A DNA stretch of 64,000 nt. It comes from Adenanthera pavonina (Eukaryota; Streptophyta; Magnoliopsida; Fabales; Fabaceae). Position 1 is the stretch's first letter, and every line of letters begins with the position of its first letter. Under the pieces are notes generated by a model, which saw only the letters and a program-made list of their open reading frames with translations, had not been told where the DNA came from and did not search any database. Below, one piece after another: positions 1 through 10,677 of the stretch. The stretch is taken from positions 17,341,501 to 17,405,500 of the forward strand of contig JAIVEN010000015.1 in the NCBI GenBank assembly GCA_026686845.1, written 5' to 3'. Position numbers and translations under genes: made by a program.

Positions 1-330
1 AATTATCTCTACTTAATTTAATACTAATTTAAATCACTAATATATTTAATCTCTCACACATAATTAATGAAGGATAATTTAAAAAAAAATTAATACATTA
101 TTAATTTATTTTTTTTCCTTATATTTAGAACAATCAAAAGAAAGAAAATTTTCCCTATAAATAAAATAGGAAGAAGTATTTATCACACTTGCTACTAAAT
201 AATTACAAAATGAAGAGAAAACAAAAAGTAGCCTAGGCAAGATCAAATAGCATGTTTGGGTGGCTTATTATCTCACAAAATACTTCTCATTTTCTCGAAA
301 GTGCTTAGTGCCCTAAAAGATAGAAACTAA

Positions 331-706
331 GGGCATGTTTCGAAGGGTTTTTAAAAATATTTTTTTTATTTTTAAAAATAGAAAAATAATAAAACTTATT
401 TGGTAAACCTATTTTTTAAAAATTGTTCTGGGAAACAGAAAAATAAGAAAATAGAAAACTCAAAACATCTTTAAAATATTTTGTAATTTTTATTCTGAAA
501 AACACAAGAAAAGGTGAAAAATACACACTTCATTAATGGTAAAGTTATAAATTTTGAATAACATATCTATCATTCACTAGTTATGATTTTAAGAATAATT
601 ATTCAAGTAAATTTTTTATTTTCTTATTTTTAAAATTTATTCTCAAAAATAATTTTATAAAATTATTTTAAAAATAATAAAATAGAAAATATTATTAAAC
701 ATGTAC
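331..706. mobile_element. Tourist-like MITE (non-coding)
   Basis: An AT-rich 376 bp block flanked by TAA on both sides (328-330 and 707-709). The left end GGGCATGTTT and the reverse complement of the right end GTACATGTTT match at 8 of 10 positions. The interior is nearly all A/T with many TTTTTAAAAATA runs and no ORF. A 3 bp TAA/TTA duplication with a short inverted terminus is the pattern of PIF/Harbinger-derived Tourist MITEs. The ends are diverged, so the call is moderate. Confidence 0.45.
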
Positions 707-795
707 TAAAATTTTTAGCTTCTGCCTTTTGAGAGTAAAAAGTACATTTTAAGTGCTTGTGAGAACTGATATTAAACATGCAGGTATTAAACATG

Positions 796-1353
796 CAGGG
801 GCGGACTGATGTTATTCATTATGGGGGCAGCTACCCGCATTAATTTTTATTTTTTACATATTACTAATGTATATATTATATAATTTTTATTAAATGCCCC
901 CAATATTTACATATATTACCTTAATGCCATTGAATTTTTTCCCCAATTCTTTCTATGTTTTGCCTCTTCTTCATTCTATCATTTGAATAAAAACAAAAAA
1001 TGTTCACCTTTCATTTTGTCTCATCTTCTTTTAGTCCTTGGACCATTGAAGCTCGGGGTTGGTGCTCACCCACTTAGCCTTAGTATCATTCACGTACACG
1101 AAACATTTCAACCTTTTTTGTTCTCCCGGACGACCTCATGCTTCTACCTTTTTATAAAATAAAATTTGCATCATCTCTTTTCTACTTCACAGGGTTTACA
1201 TTTATTATGAATCCTCTTACTTATTCTGCATATATTTACCCGAAATAGGGTTACCAGGGCTTCAATCATTTGACATGTTATATGTTTTATATGTATATGT
1301 ATATGTTGCCCATATGTTGCTCCCACGGTAAAAATTTTCTGGGTCCGCCACTA
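796..1353. mobile_element. Non-autonomous hAT-like element
   Basis: The left end reads CAGGGGCGGAC and the right end, reverse complemented, reads TAGTGGCGGAC. The inverted ends continue imperfectly into a GGGGGCAGC / GTGGGAGCA block. The element is bounded by 8 bp near-duplicates, taaacatg (788-795) and taaacctg (1354-1361), which match at 7 of 8 positions. An 8 bp TSD with CAGGGGCGGA-type termini fits the hAT superfamily. No transposase ORF is visible in the 558 bp interior, so it would depend on an element elsewhere. A 15 bp direct duplication (attaaacatgcaggt type) lies just before the left TSD. Confidence 0.6.
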
Positions 1354-1580
1354 TAAACCTGCATTACAATTTCAGATCAACTTAACAGAGTTAATTATGA
1401 TAAAAAGAGTATGTTAAAATGACTTATTTTTAAGAAGTTGAAAATTCAAGAGTTTAATTTCTAGAATTGAAAACTTTAGGGATATATTTCAAATGATCTA
1501 AAGGTTAAGGAGTCTTAATGCAACTTTTCCTTTTATTTTTGTTTTTGGCCACTATTATTGTATGACACCCAGTTTTTTCG

Positions 1581-1638
1581 CTTAACGCTGACTGGGTACA
1601 GGGCATGATCTTAACGCTGACTGGGCACAGGGCATTAT
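1581..1638 (+). repeat. 29 bp tandem direct repeat upstream of USP gene
   Basis: Two adjacent 29 bp copies (1581-1609 and 1610-1638) start CTTAACGCTGACTGGG and differ at only a few positions. They lie 130-190 bp before the universal stress protein start codon, in its promoter or 5' leader. Any regulatory role is inference. Confidence 0.6.
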
Positions 1639-1767
1639 TATCAACACAGTCAACGAAGTGGTGGAGCAAGAACAAGCTAGCAGCATAGCAGTCAGCCCAA
1701 CCACTAACAGGGACAGGAGAATCATCGGTACCATAATCGAATTCAAGCTAAAGACATTAGAATAGCT

Positions 1768-2520
1768 ATGTCCGAGGCTGGAAATCTGAGATGCGTTGTC
1801 GTTGCTGTCGATGGCAGCGAGCAGAGTATGAACGCATTGAGATGGGCGCTCAACAATCTCAAGCTCCGATCGCCTGGATCCGATTCTTCTTTTGTTATCC
1901 TCCACGTCCAATCTCCGCCCACCATCGCCGCCGGTCTTAATCCTGGTGCCATTCCTTTCGGCGGACCCAGTTCGGTGCACTTTTTCTCCTCTTTTTGTTT
2001 CGTCCTCCTTCTGTTAGTTGTTTATTTTGATCGAAACTAGTTTTGCCTGACCTAAATTACTGAAGATTTGATCCGTTTCTGAACTGATTAGGTGTCCTGG
2101 AAGTGCCTGCGTTCACTGCAGCTATCGAAGCCCACCAAAAGCACATCACCGATGCCATACTGGATCATGCTTTAGGGATTTGCTCCGAATTAAATGTTGG
2201 TTTTTATTTTGATCCCTTCCCTAACTCCTGCTCACAAATCCACAACATAATTTTTTTTTCTCGCAGAAAATAATTAATTCTATGCAATTCTTGCAGGTTA
2301 ATGTCAAAACCCATGTGGTTATTGGAGAACCAAAGGAGAAGATTTGTGAAGCTGTACAGAATTTGCATGCTGATTTGCTTGTGATGGGTTCTCGTGCGTT
2401 TGGCCCCATAAAGAGGTATACATTAACTAGTGCTAAGAAATTGGTGATAGCTGGGAAGTAACACCAAAAATCATATGACAATTTGTCTTAGCTTTTAACT
2501 TATACACAACCTATCATCGA

Positions 2521-2552
<32 letters not shown>

Positions 2553-3667
2553 TGTAATGTTATTCTAAATAAAATGCACTCTGTTTTTATTGATTGTTTC
2601 TGGTAGACAATATCAAGGTTGAGGCTTCATCTTGTATTGGCTTGTGCATAATTTGGTGCAATGTCCATCACTGTTCTTCTCAACATCCCTGTCTTATTAG
2701 CAAATAAGGAACTTCAGCAAACAATTTTTCGAAGATGCTCTAAGGCCACTTTAATTACAGTCATGCACGAAGTTTTTCACCATTTTTTGTTTATACATAC
2801 ATCCTCACACACACACACACACACATATTTATTTATTGGGTCATGCTTATGCATTGCTAGCTCTTGATGTCCTTCTTGGCAAGCAACTTTCACATTAGTT
2901 GGACCTGTATGTCTAGTCGCTCTTGTTGAGTCTCTTCGTCTCTCTGTTTTTTATTGTCTTTTGAGAGGATATATTGTCCTCCTCCCAATCCCAAATGTTT
3001 TTCTCTTATGTTCCCAGTAAAATTTATTTTGTTTTGAAAAATTCCAGTCTCTTGTTATGCCAAAAATATCTAGCTACTTATAACTCATTTTGTCAGTTTT
3101 TGATACAATTATGATGATGTGCAATTACTGTTACAAATGAAGAATCTTTTTATTTTATTTGATACACGATTGCTTGTTTGACTTTTCAAAAGTCTTATTG
3201 GTAGGCCACTCACTCACTCTGAAAGTTGGAATACAAGCTTGTAAATCTTTTTCCTCTACATATGATCTTTCTGTTATTTCTTTTGGAGGATACATTGCCT
3301 GCTTACTTATACATTTCATCTTTAGCAGCAAAAGCTCTTTTTAGTCACTCTCTAGATATGTGGATATGGTGTAGATGAACCCAATGCTGTTCTTCAAATA
3401 TTGTTTTTTTCCTTCTAGTTTTACAAAATTTGATTTTTTAAATAATTACTATGATTCCTTCTAAAATATAAGGATAGATCATTAATTCAGAAATACATGA
3501 ATCATTAGCCTGTAAGCTGCAATAAATATAGTTTCCTGACATGCCACATGTAATATTGTTTCTGTTTCAGGATGTTCCTGGGAAGTGTTAGCAACTACTG
3601 CTCCCACCATGCTCAATGCCCTGTTATTATTATGAAGGAAAAGGACACTGTCAACAAGATAAATTAG
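1768..3667 (+). CDS. Universal stress protein A-like protein
   Basis: A four-exon gene, join 1768-1969, 2092-2195, 2297-2415, 3571-3667, encoding 173 aa. All junctions are GT-AG and the phases close. The first ATG at 1768 opens directly into the UspA fold (VVVAVDGSEQS, residues about 9-19). Exon 2 carries the EVPAFTAAIEAHQ stretch typical of plant single-domain USPs. Exons 3-4 carry the C-terminal nucleotide-binding loop, MGSRAFGPIKR followed by MFLGSVSNYC. The family motif is G-2x-G-9x-G(S/T); here the second glycine position is Ala, so ATP binding may be altered. Family members are small soluble proteins acting in stress and hypoxia signalling. The third intron is about 1.15 kb and holds a (CA)n tract. 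Length matches the family. I am confident of the family and less so of the individual paralogue. Confidence 0.9.
2520..2543. repeat. (TA)n microsatellite
   Basis: About 12 TA units inside intron 3 of the universal stress protein gene. A second intron-3 microsatellite, (CA)10, lies at 2806-2825. Confidence 0.9.
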
Positions 3668-5395
3668 GTAATACTTCTACTATGCACTATAAGAAGCTCC
3701 AGCAGCATTTTAGATGCCTTATCCCGCCCATCCCCAATAAATGTTTGTGATCTGAGAAAAATAAGCTATATATATATATATTTGGGCACAAGAAACTGAG
3801 CGATCTATCTCTGACATTGTTGCTAAATCTAATTATTGCTGACAGCTGGTGACAATGTGATTTTGAACTTAGCTGTTACTAGTTTGTGCCATTACCATTT
3901 TCTTAGGCCTTGGTAAATTTGATAGCTGTCCTTTTGTTTTTCTGTGTTATTGAACTTCAATACTTACCTTGTAGCTAATAGTTGAGTTTGGCTATTAGCA
4001 TTCACCACAAGAACCTATTTAATTAAAAGAAGACTCAGAAATGTGGCATGAAGTTTAAATGCTGGCAGCCCAAACAAGTTTATGAGGAACTCTACAGACT
4101 ATCTTTTATTCAATAGATAATGGGAAAATATATATATATATATATATGAATGTATCTAAGAGAATTGTGAAACAAGGAGATATAGAGAGGGAGTTTTTCT
4201 AGCTATTTTCCACAATTGGTGCTTGGTGTTGTTATTCACTTACTTCTTGTTCTGAGAAGCTTTTAAAATTTCAGTTACTTTTTAATCCTTACATATTTCT
4301 GATTTTTGTCTCTGAATTTATGTGGAACTCTATTGTTACAGTGCAAGGCTTTACCACCACTTACAGTTTACAAGATGGCAATATTTTAAAACAATAGGAT
4401 TCCATGTTCTGGGTGTGGGTTGCTGTACTTAAGTTGCTGAGGGTGCATCCCTGCTTATACATTCATTTGGTCAGAACTCAGCCTTTTCATGCTTTGGATT
4501 TTATGTTTTACGGGACCTGTGTGTAGCTCAGTTCCAATGCTTCTATCTGCGTACTGTCCACTGCTGGTCAGGTTCTGCTACGGCTGTGTTTTCACATTTT
4601 GTGGACAATGATGTATGTGGAGTTGTTGCAGTAAAGAGTGTTTCATCCGTGCTGTTACCACTGTGAAAGTGGGTTCGAGAGAAGTCTTATTTTAAATGTC
4701 TCTGAATCAAACTTCATTTGTTCCTTTACATTGTATTACATTAATTAATATTAATAGGGGAGTATTTTTAACATATTATCCTGTTGCAGCAGGTTTAATA
4801 TAAAATTTGCTAGTCTAATGATTATTCACGCTTGTTATGTATTGATGTTAATGTGTTTTAATATGTTTTTAGTATGACACCAAAATTTGTAAATGCCGGG
4901 GCTGTAGGTGAGCATAAGTTTGTTATCCGGGAAGGGTTTTTTATTGTCCTAAATTTACACAAGTTTTGAGCCAACTATAAAAATCTTGTATTCACATAAT
5001 TTAGATAGCCACCTAACTATCTAAAACAGAGAAAATAAAAGATGAAGAATCGGATTGGTCTCCAGTCTTCACCTTTCAGCATGTCCTTCATTAGAAAATG
5101 AAACCGATGAATAGTGCTCTTGGCTTGAAGTTAATAAAGTGTGTATGATGGTAATACTGGCAGTGCTATCTCGTGAAGGCGCGGATGCCATGGTGGGGAC
5201 TCTTTGAAGAGTGCAAGATGATCAAATGAATGGATTTCCGTGGTTTCTCTAGTTTGCCTTTGTATGGAAACAAATAGTCAGCTTTGGATTGTCATGGCGT
5301 CTGTATAGCCCCTGTAATTCTTTCATTCTTGGAATGATATCTCTTTTACTCCAAAAAAAAAAAGCCAGCTTTGGATTCTCGGCTATAAAATGAAA
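3668..5395. other. Intergenic, 3' flank of USP gene
   Basis: Contains the USP 3' untranslated region and low-complexity AT DNA, with (TA)n tracts near 3769-3781 and 4128-4147. I see no ORF or RNA gene. It ends at the left TSD of the foldback element. Confidence 0.5.
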
Positions 5396-7009
5396 AGGAA
5401 AATTCCATTTAAGGAACTTCAAATAAGAATATTCCCAGATTAGGAACTATAAAATTTAAAAATCTTTTTTAAGGATCTAGGTCCTTATTGGTGATATAAA
5501 AAAAAAAGTCTTTAACCAAAATATCCCATCCCCTTTCCTTCATACCTCACCGGAGCTGGCACTAGCAACATTGCCAAAGGTCTGGTCATTAGAAGTCCAA
5601 TCGCCAGAGCTCTAGTCGCCGGCAATAGTGCCGAAACAGTGAAATATTCTCACATGAAAAAATAGTTATTGGCACTTGGAAATTTAGATATCTCCACTTG
5701 AGAAATTAGTTATCGCTAGCTGAAAATTTACTTATTCTCACTTGGAAAATTTGTTATCCACACATGGAAATTTAATTATCCCCACTAGGGAAATTAATTA
5801 TTACCAGTTGGAAATTTAGTTATTTCCACTTGGAAATTTGTTATCCACACTTGAAAATTTAGTTATCCTCATTTGGGAAATTAGTTATCTCCCAACATTG
5901 CCAGAGGTCTGATCATCAAAGGTCCGGTCGCCAATGACGAAACAATGAAATATTCTCACTTAGAAAAATAGTTATTGGCACTTGAAAATTAGTTATCGCC
6001 AGTTGGAAATTTACTTATTGTTACTTGAGAAATTTGTTATCCATACTTGAAAATTTAGTTATCTCCACTTAAAAATTTAGTTATCCCTATTTGGAAAATT
6101 AGTTATTACCAGTTGAAAATTTAGTTATTCCCACTTGGGAAATTTATCATCCACACTTCGAAATTTAGTTATCTCAACTTAGAAATTTAGTTACCCCATT
6201 TGAGAAATTAGTTATCTCCATTTGAAAAATTAATTATCCACATTGGGAAATTTCTAAGTGGAGATAACTAATTTTCCTGGTGAGATAATTGAATTCTCAA
6301 GTGGAGATAACTGTATTCCTAAATGAAGATAACTAATTTTTCAAGTGGAGCTAACTGAATTCCCAAGTGAGGATAACTAATTTTTTGGGTAGAGATAACT
6401 AAATTTTCAAGTAAAGATAACTAATTTCCCAAGTAGAAATAACGGAATTCCCAAATAGGGATAACTAAATTTTCAAATGTGAATAACAACTTTTTCAAGC
6501 TGGAATAACTAAATTTCCAATTGGCGATAACTAATTTCCCAAGTGAAAGTAACTAAATTTTCAAGTGTGGATAACAAATTTTTCAAGTGAGAATAACTAA
6601 ATTTCCAACTGGCGATAACTAATTTCTTAAGTGGAGATAATTAAATTTTCAAATATAGATAACAAATTTCTCAAGTGAGAATAGTTAAATTTCCAACTGA
6701 CGATAACTAATTTCTCAAATGGAGATAACTAAAATTTCAAGTGGTAATAACTATTTTTTAGGTGAGAATATTTCACTATTTTGGCATTGTAGTCGTTGAC
6801 CGGATCTTCGATAACTAGACCTTTGGTCACATTGCTGGTGATCGGACCTTCGACATTGTTGAGTTAGATTGGAAAGAGGGAAAGAGAAAGGGGTATTTTG
6901 ATCAAAAAAATTTTTTTATTAAGACCTAGATTCTTAAAAAGATTTTTAAATTTTATAGTTTATAATCTAAAAATATTTTTGTTGGAGGTCCTTAAATGGA
7001 ATTTTTCCT
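5396..7009. mobile_element. Foldback (long inverted-repeat) transposon with tandem subrepeats
   Basis: A 1614 bp element bounded by a perfect 8 bp direct duplication, aaatgaaa (5388-5395 and 7010-7017). The termini are inverted: left AGGAAAATTCCATTTAAGG against right (reverse complemented) AGGAAAAATTCCATTTAAGG, and the similarity continues through a shared block (ACTATAAAATTTAAAAATC). Inside, each arm is a tandem array of about 28-30 bp units of the form cacTTGgAAATTtagTTATc in the left arm and the complement in the right arm. The arms meet near 6245. A longer unit with acattgccaaaggtctggtc and gaaacaGTGAAATATTCTCAC occurs twice on the left (about 5565 and 5895) and once inverted on the right (about 6760). 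There is no ORF. The TSD length fits Mutator-like or hAT-type mobilisation; superfamily is not settled. Confidence 0.75.
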
Positions 7010-7080
7010 AAATGAAACCCTGCTTATAAGTGTGTCCATGTCCTTGAAAAGAGATGAGTACTTTCTTGATCGGAAGGCGA

Positions 7081-7212
7081 TTCCGTGCGTGGAGGCCAAA
7101 TCTACGCACGGGGATTTTGTGAGGGGAGATTTTTTTTTTTAATAAATTAAAAAAAAAGAAAAAATTGCACGGCCACAATAATTTGTGTGTGGCCGCGAAC
7201 CCACGCACGGAA
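7081..7212. repeat. Short palindromic element with 12 bp inverted ends
   Basis: The 132 bp block begins TTCCGTGCGTGG and ends with its exact reverse complement. Two further hairpins are nested inside: the left end pairs with a ctacgcacgg copy at about 7110, and ggccacaataatttgtgtgtggcc folds on itself. A poly-T/poly-A core separates them. No clear TSD was found. It may be a tiny MITE. Confidence 0.5.
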
Positions 7213-8494
7213 ACAGCACCCTTCTTGATCCTTTCGGGAATTCTGAATGCTATTGCTGAGTAGATTTCTCTGCACCATTGCAGGCTAATAAACGGCAATC
7301 AGAACTAGAGAAGTGGGACCAAGCGTGGATTTTGTGCTATACCATACGATACGTGAATGTCTAAGAAAGCCCGTGACCGACCGTATCTCGTGCCAAATCA
7401 CCTAAGCATAATTCAGCTGATCCATGTACACCAGTTAGTACTGTCCAATTTTAATCCCCAGAAACACCGCCCAAGATTCGTCATTAGCCCCTCATAATAC
7501 CCTCAATCAAACTTCCCGATAATTTCAAGAATAACACCCAGCTTAGCTTAAACACACTGAAATCTCATCCTCCTAAACTAAAATGTATAGATAGTATCTA
7601 ATTACACGAGTTTGCCTACTTGCGTTTCCCCAGTGATCAAATGCCATTCGCTTTGTCCCAGTTTTCTGGTTTTACGCTCACTCTTCCTTTACCTTGCTGC
7701 GTTCTACAACTTGATGATCTTTCCTTATAATCCCGAATTGCTCCACGAAGCTTAAATTGAATCGCTTACAAAGGGAGGCAATCAGAATAAATGGCAGGAA
7801 AGACACAGAAGGAATGCCCTATACTATACTGTATTTTAGGAGGGACAGAAATATACTGTACCATTTATATAACTCTAATTTTCCAACATTTTCGCATTGT
7901 TAATGTTAATTGAACTAGATTTATGAAATTTTTCTTACGAGGCAGGTGCCTCTAATTTGCACTACATATAATTCCCCGAGCATAGGCAACTAGTGAAAAT
8001 CACTCCAAGGATAGTTATGTGATTTAATTAACAGGAAGACAGCCTCATGCTATTCGCGTACATTGAAGGAATTTCTTCCTCACCTTGCATGCAGTACACT
8101 GTACTATCCACCCACACTTCCATAAACATGGATATCAATTTTCCCACCACCTTCATTCTTTTCTCAATTAGATATATTAAATTTAAGAAAAAATTATAAA
8201 GAATATATAAAAAAAATTATATTTTCAATATACTTATATATATATATATCTCATAAGGGAAAATGATACCACCTAAAACATATTTTTCTATAAGAACCAC
8301 GAAATTTCAAAATGTGCTAAGATCCTTGGGAGAGTGAGAAAAAAAATAAAAAAAGAACAAGTGGACCAAAATAGGAATATTTTCATTTGGACTGACCATT
8401 CAACCATTGAAAAGTTAAACAAAAGGGTGGAAATTTTTCCTAAACCACTTGGAATAATATACATATAATTAAGTTGCAAAATGGATCTCTTTAA
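7213..8494. other. Intergenic, no recognised feature
   Basis: AT-rich sequence with a (TA)n tract near 8235-8249. I see no credible gene, RNA or element ends. Confidence 0.4.
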
Positions 8495-9220
8495 TGCTAT
8501 GTTTGATTGGATTGAAATGTAGGGAGGGGGAGGCATTTTATTAAAATCCCTTCATTTAGTAAAATAAAAATTAGAAGTGGAGAGGGAAAATTTTGTTAAA
8601 ATTCCCTCCCTTTCCCTTGTAGCTCTCTCCTTTAAATTGGGATAATTTTGGGAGGATATATCTTTTTATCTTATTCTGACTAAATTATTTTTGGATATTT
8701 TTATATTCACACTTCTCTTTACTTACATAACTCTTGTTCTAAAGCAAATATTTTTGTCCTCACCACTCACATCTTATTGTTATGTGCTACTAGATCATCA
8801 TTGTCAATGAGGTCTGCTCCAGCCACCACTTGCCTTCTCCATGGCGGTGTATCATGTGAAGATTATAGTGACAAAAAATAGTAATTATAGTGGTGAAAAA
8901 TAATATATAAAATAATTTGTGATTATAATGGCAAAAAATAATATGTAATTATAAATTCATATAAAAAATAAGAAAAAATAGAAGAGAAGAAAAGAGAGGG
9001 AAAATTAACTTTAGTATGTTAAGGGTATAATTGTCTAATTATAATTACTTTCCCTCCCTCCACTTTTAAATAAAATAAGACAACGTTAAAATTTTTCCAT
9101 TAAAATTTTTTATTTTCTCTCTAAATGAGGTAAAATTAAATTTTTTTTCTTTTTCCTTCCCTCTATTTTCTTTTATTAAAATTATTCTCCTCCCTCTCCA
9201 TTGTTCATCCAAGCATAGCA
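8495..9220. mobile_element. MITE-like inverted-repeat element
   Basis: The left end TGCTATGTTTGATTGGAT and the reverse-complemented right end TGCTATGCTTGGATGAAC are imperfect inverted repeats, continued by GGAGGGGGAGG / GGAGAGGGAGGAG and TTTTATTAAAAT on both sides. The 3 bp flanks are taa (8492-8494) and tca (9221-9223), a possible decayed Tourist TSD. No ORF is present. Family assignment is uncertain. Confidence 0.45.
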
Positions 9221-9502
9221 TCAAACTTGCAATAATTATTTTATATAAATATCTAGACCTCTAGGCCCTATCTAGTGTCTCTTAAAAAAATATTATTTTT
9301 CTCTTATACAAAGATCATGATATTAAAAATTTATTATATCATTATTATTTAATAATATTATATTATTTTATAATTAGAAATACGAAAGACTATATATTTT
9401 TATTTTTCTTTTTATTTTATTTATTCATATGATATGAAGAGAAAATCTTCCTGAGCCAGGTTTTTTTTTTGGAGGCCAGAGAAGCGGTCCTTAGTTTAAA
9501 AA

Positions 9503-10144
9503 GCATTGTTATCAAAATCGGACCGTACTGTCCGGTTCGACCGGTCGAACCAGAAATCATTGCTTGATCCGATCCGGTCATGCTACACAATCGGCACTAT
9601 TTAGAATTGGTTAAGAATTTGTGAAACCAGCCTTGAACCGGTCCTGAACCAGTTTGAACCGGTTCTGTGTTATTTTTTTTTCAAATTTTTTTAAAATATT
9701 TTTTTTATTTTTAAGATAAAATAATATCATTTTTAGTACAAAATATATTTTCTTTATATATTATAATATTATATAAGCATTATGATGATATATAACTATT
9801 AAAAATTATATATTTACTTAATAAATAATAAATAATAGATTATTAATTTATTATTTTGAATTCAAAATATGATTATAGATGAATATTAACTTATTTTAAT
9901 TAAAATATTGAGTTATGAAACTTATTAATAATTTGTTTATGGTGAATAATAGATTAATAATTTAATATTATTTAGTTTGAGACTTTAATTAAGTTATAAA
10001 ATTTGTTTAAACTTATATTATTTTTTTTAAATATATTATTTTAATTACCACAGGTCCGACTCCAGTTCGACTTCGGTTGAACCATTGAATCTTGAACCAG
10101 TACTTTGTCTGATTTAATATCCAATCCGATTCTGACAACATTGT
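9503..10144. mobile_element. Non-autonomous inverted-repeat element with CCGGTTC-rich ends
   Basis: The left end CATTGTTATCAAAATCGG and the reverse-complemented right end CAATGTTGTCAGAATCGG form imperfect terminal inverted repeats. Flanks tttaaaaa (9495-9502) and tttaaaat (10145-10152) match at 7 of 8 positions, suggesting an 8 bp TSD. Inside both ends are several GAACCGGTT / GGTTCGACC palindromic blocks; the middle is almost pure A/T. There is no ORF. It is probably hAT-type. Confidence 0.5.
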
Positions 10145-10677
10145 TTTAAAATAATTGATGAGGTTTACATACGGTTGATAAATCTAAAGCCTGCAATTAA
10201 AAAAAGCTTTTTTTCTTTTAAAAAAAGGTTTTAATGAAAAAGTAATTGATTTTTTTATTAATTAAAAAGGTTGTCCAAGTTTTCAAGTACTTCCTCCGAT
10301 CATATATATATATATAGGACCTTTTACTTTGATCTTGAATATAAGATCTATTACAATATATGAAGTGGTATTTATTATACATTTCTAAAAAATATTTCTA
10401 TTTAATATATTTAAAGAGAAAAAAAGAGAGATTAAATAAGGGTAGTTTTGAAAAAATGTTAGGATTTTTATAGAAATTAAGGTAGTTAATTAGTTTTAAT
10501 TTTTTTTTTAATTTATATAATTTAGTTAAAATAATCTTATATTAAAAATAAGAAAGAATAGTAAATTATAACACGTATATAAAATTGGTTTGGCACGCCC
10601 ATTATATTGCAGCGCGCCTATTCGTCGTCAAAACTCGGGAAACTTCAACAGTTCACATACACTAGAAAAATTCCACA
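10145..10677. other. Intergenic, no recognised feature
   Basis: AT-rich sequence with a short (TA)n run near 10303-10315. Nothing else is supported. It ends at the left flank of the second foldback element. Confidence 0.4.
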
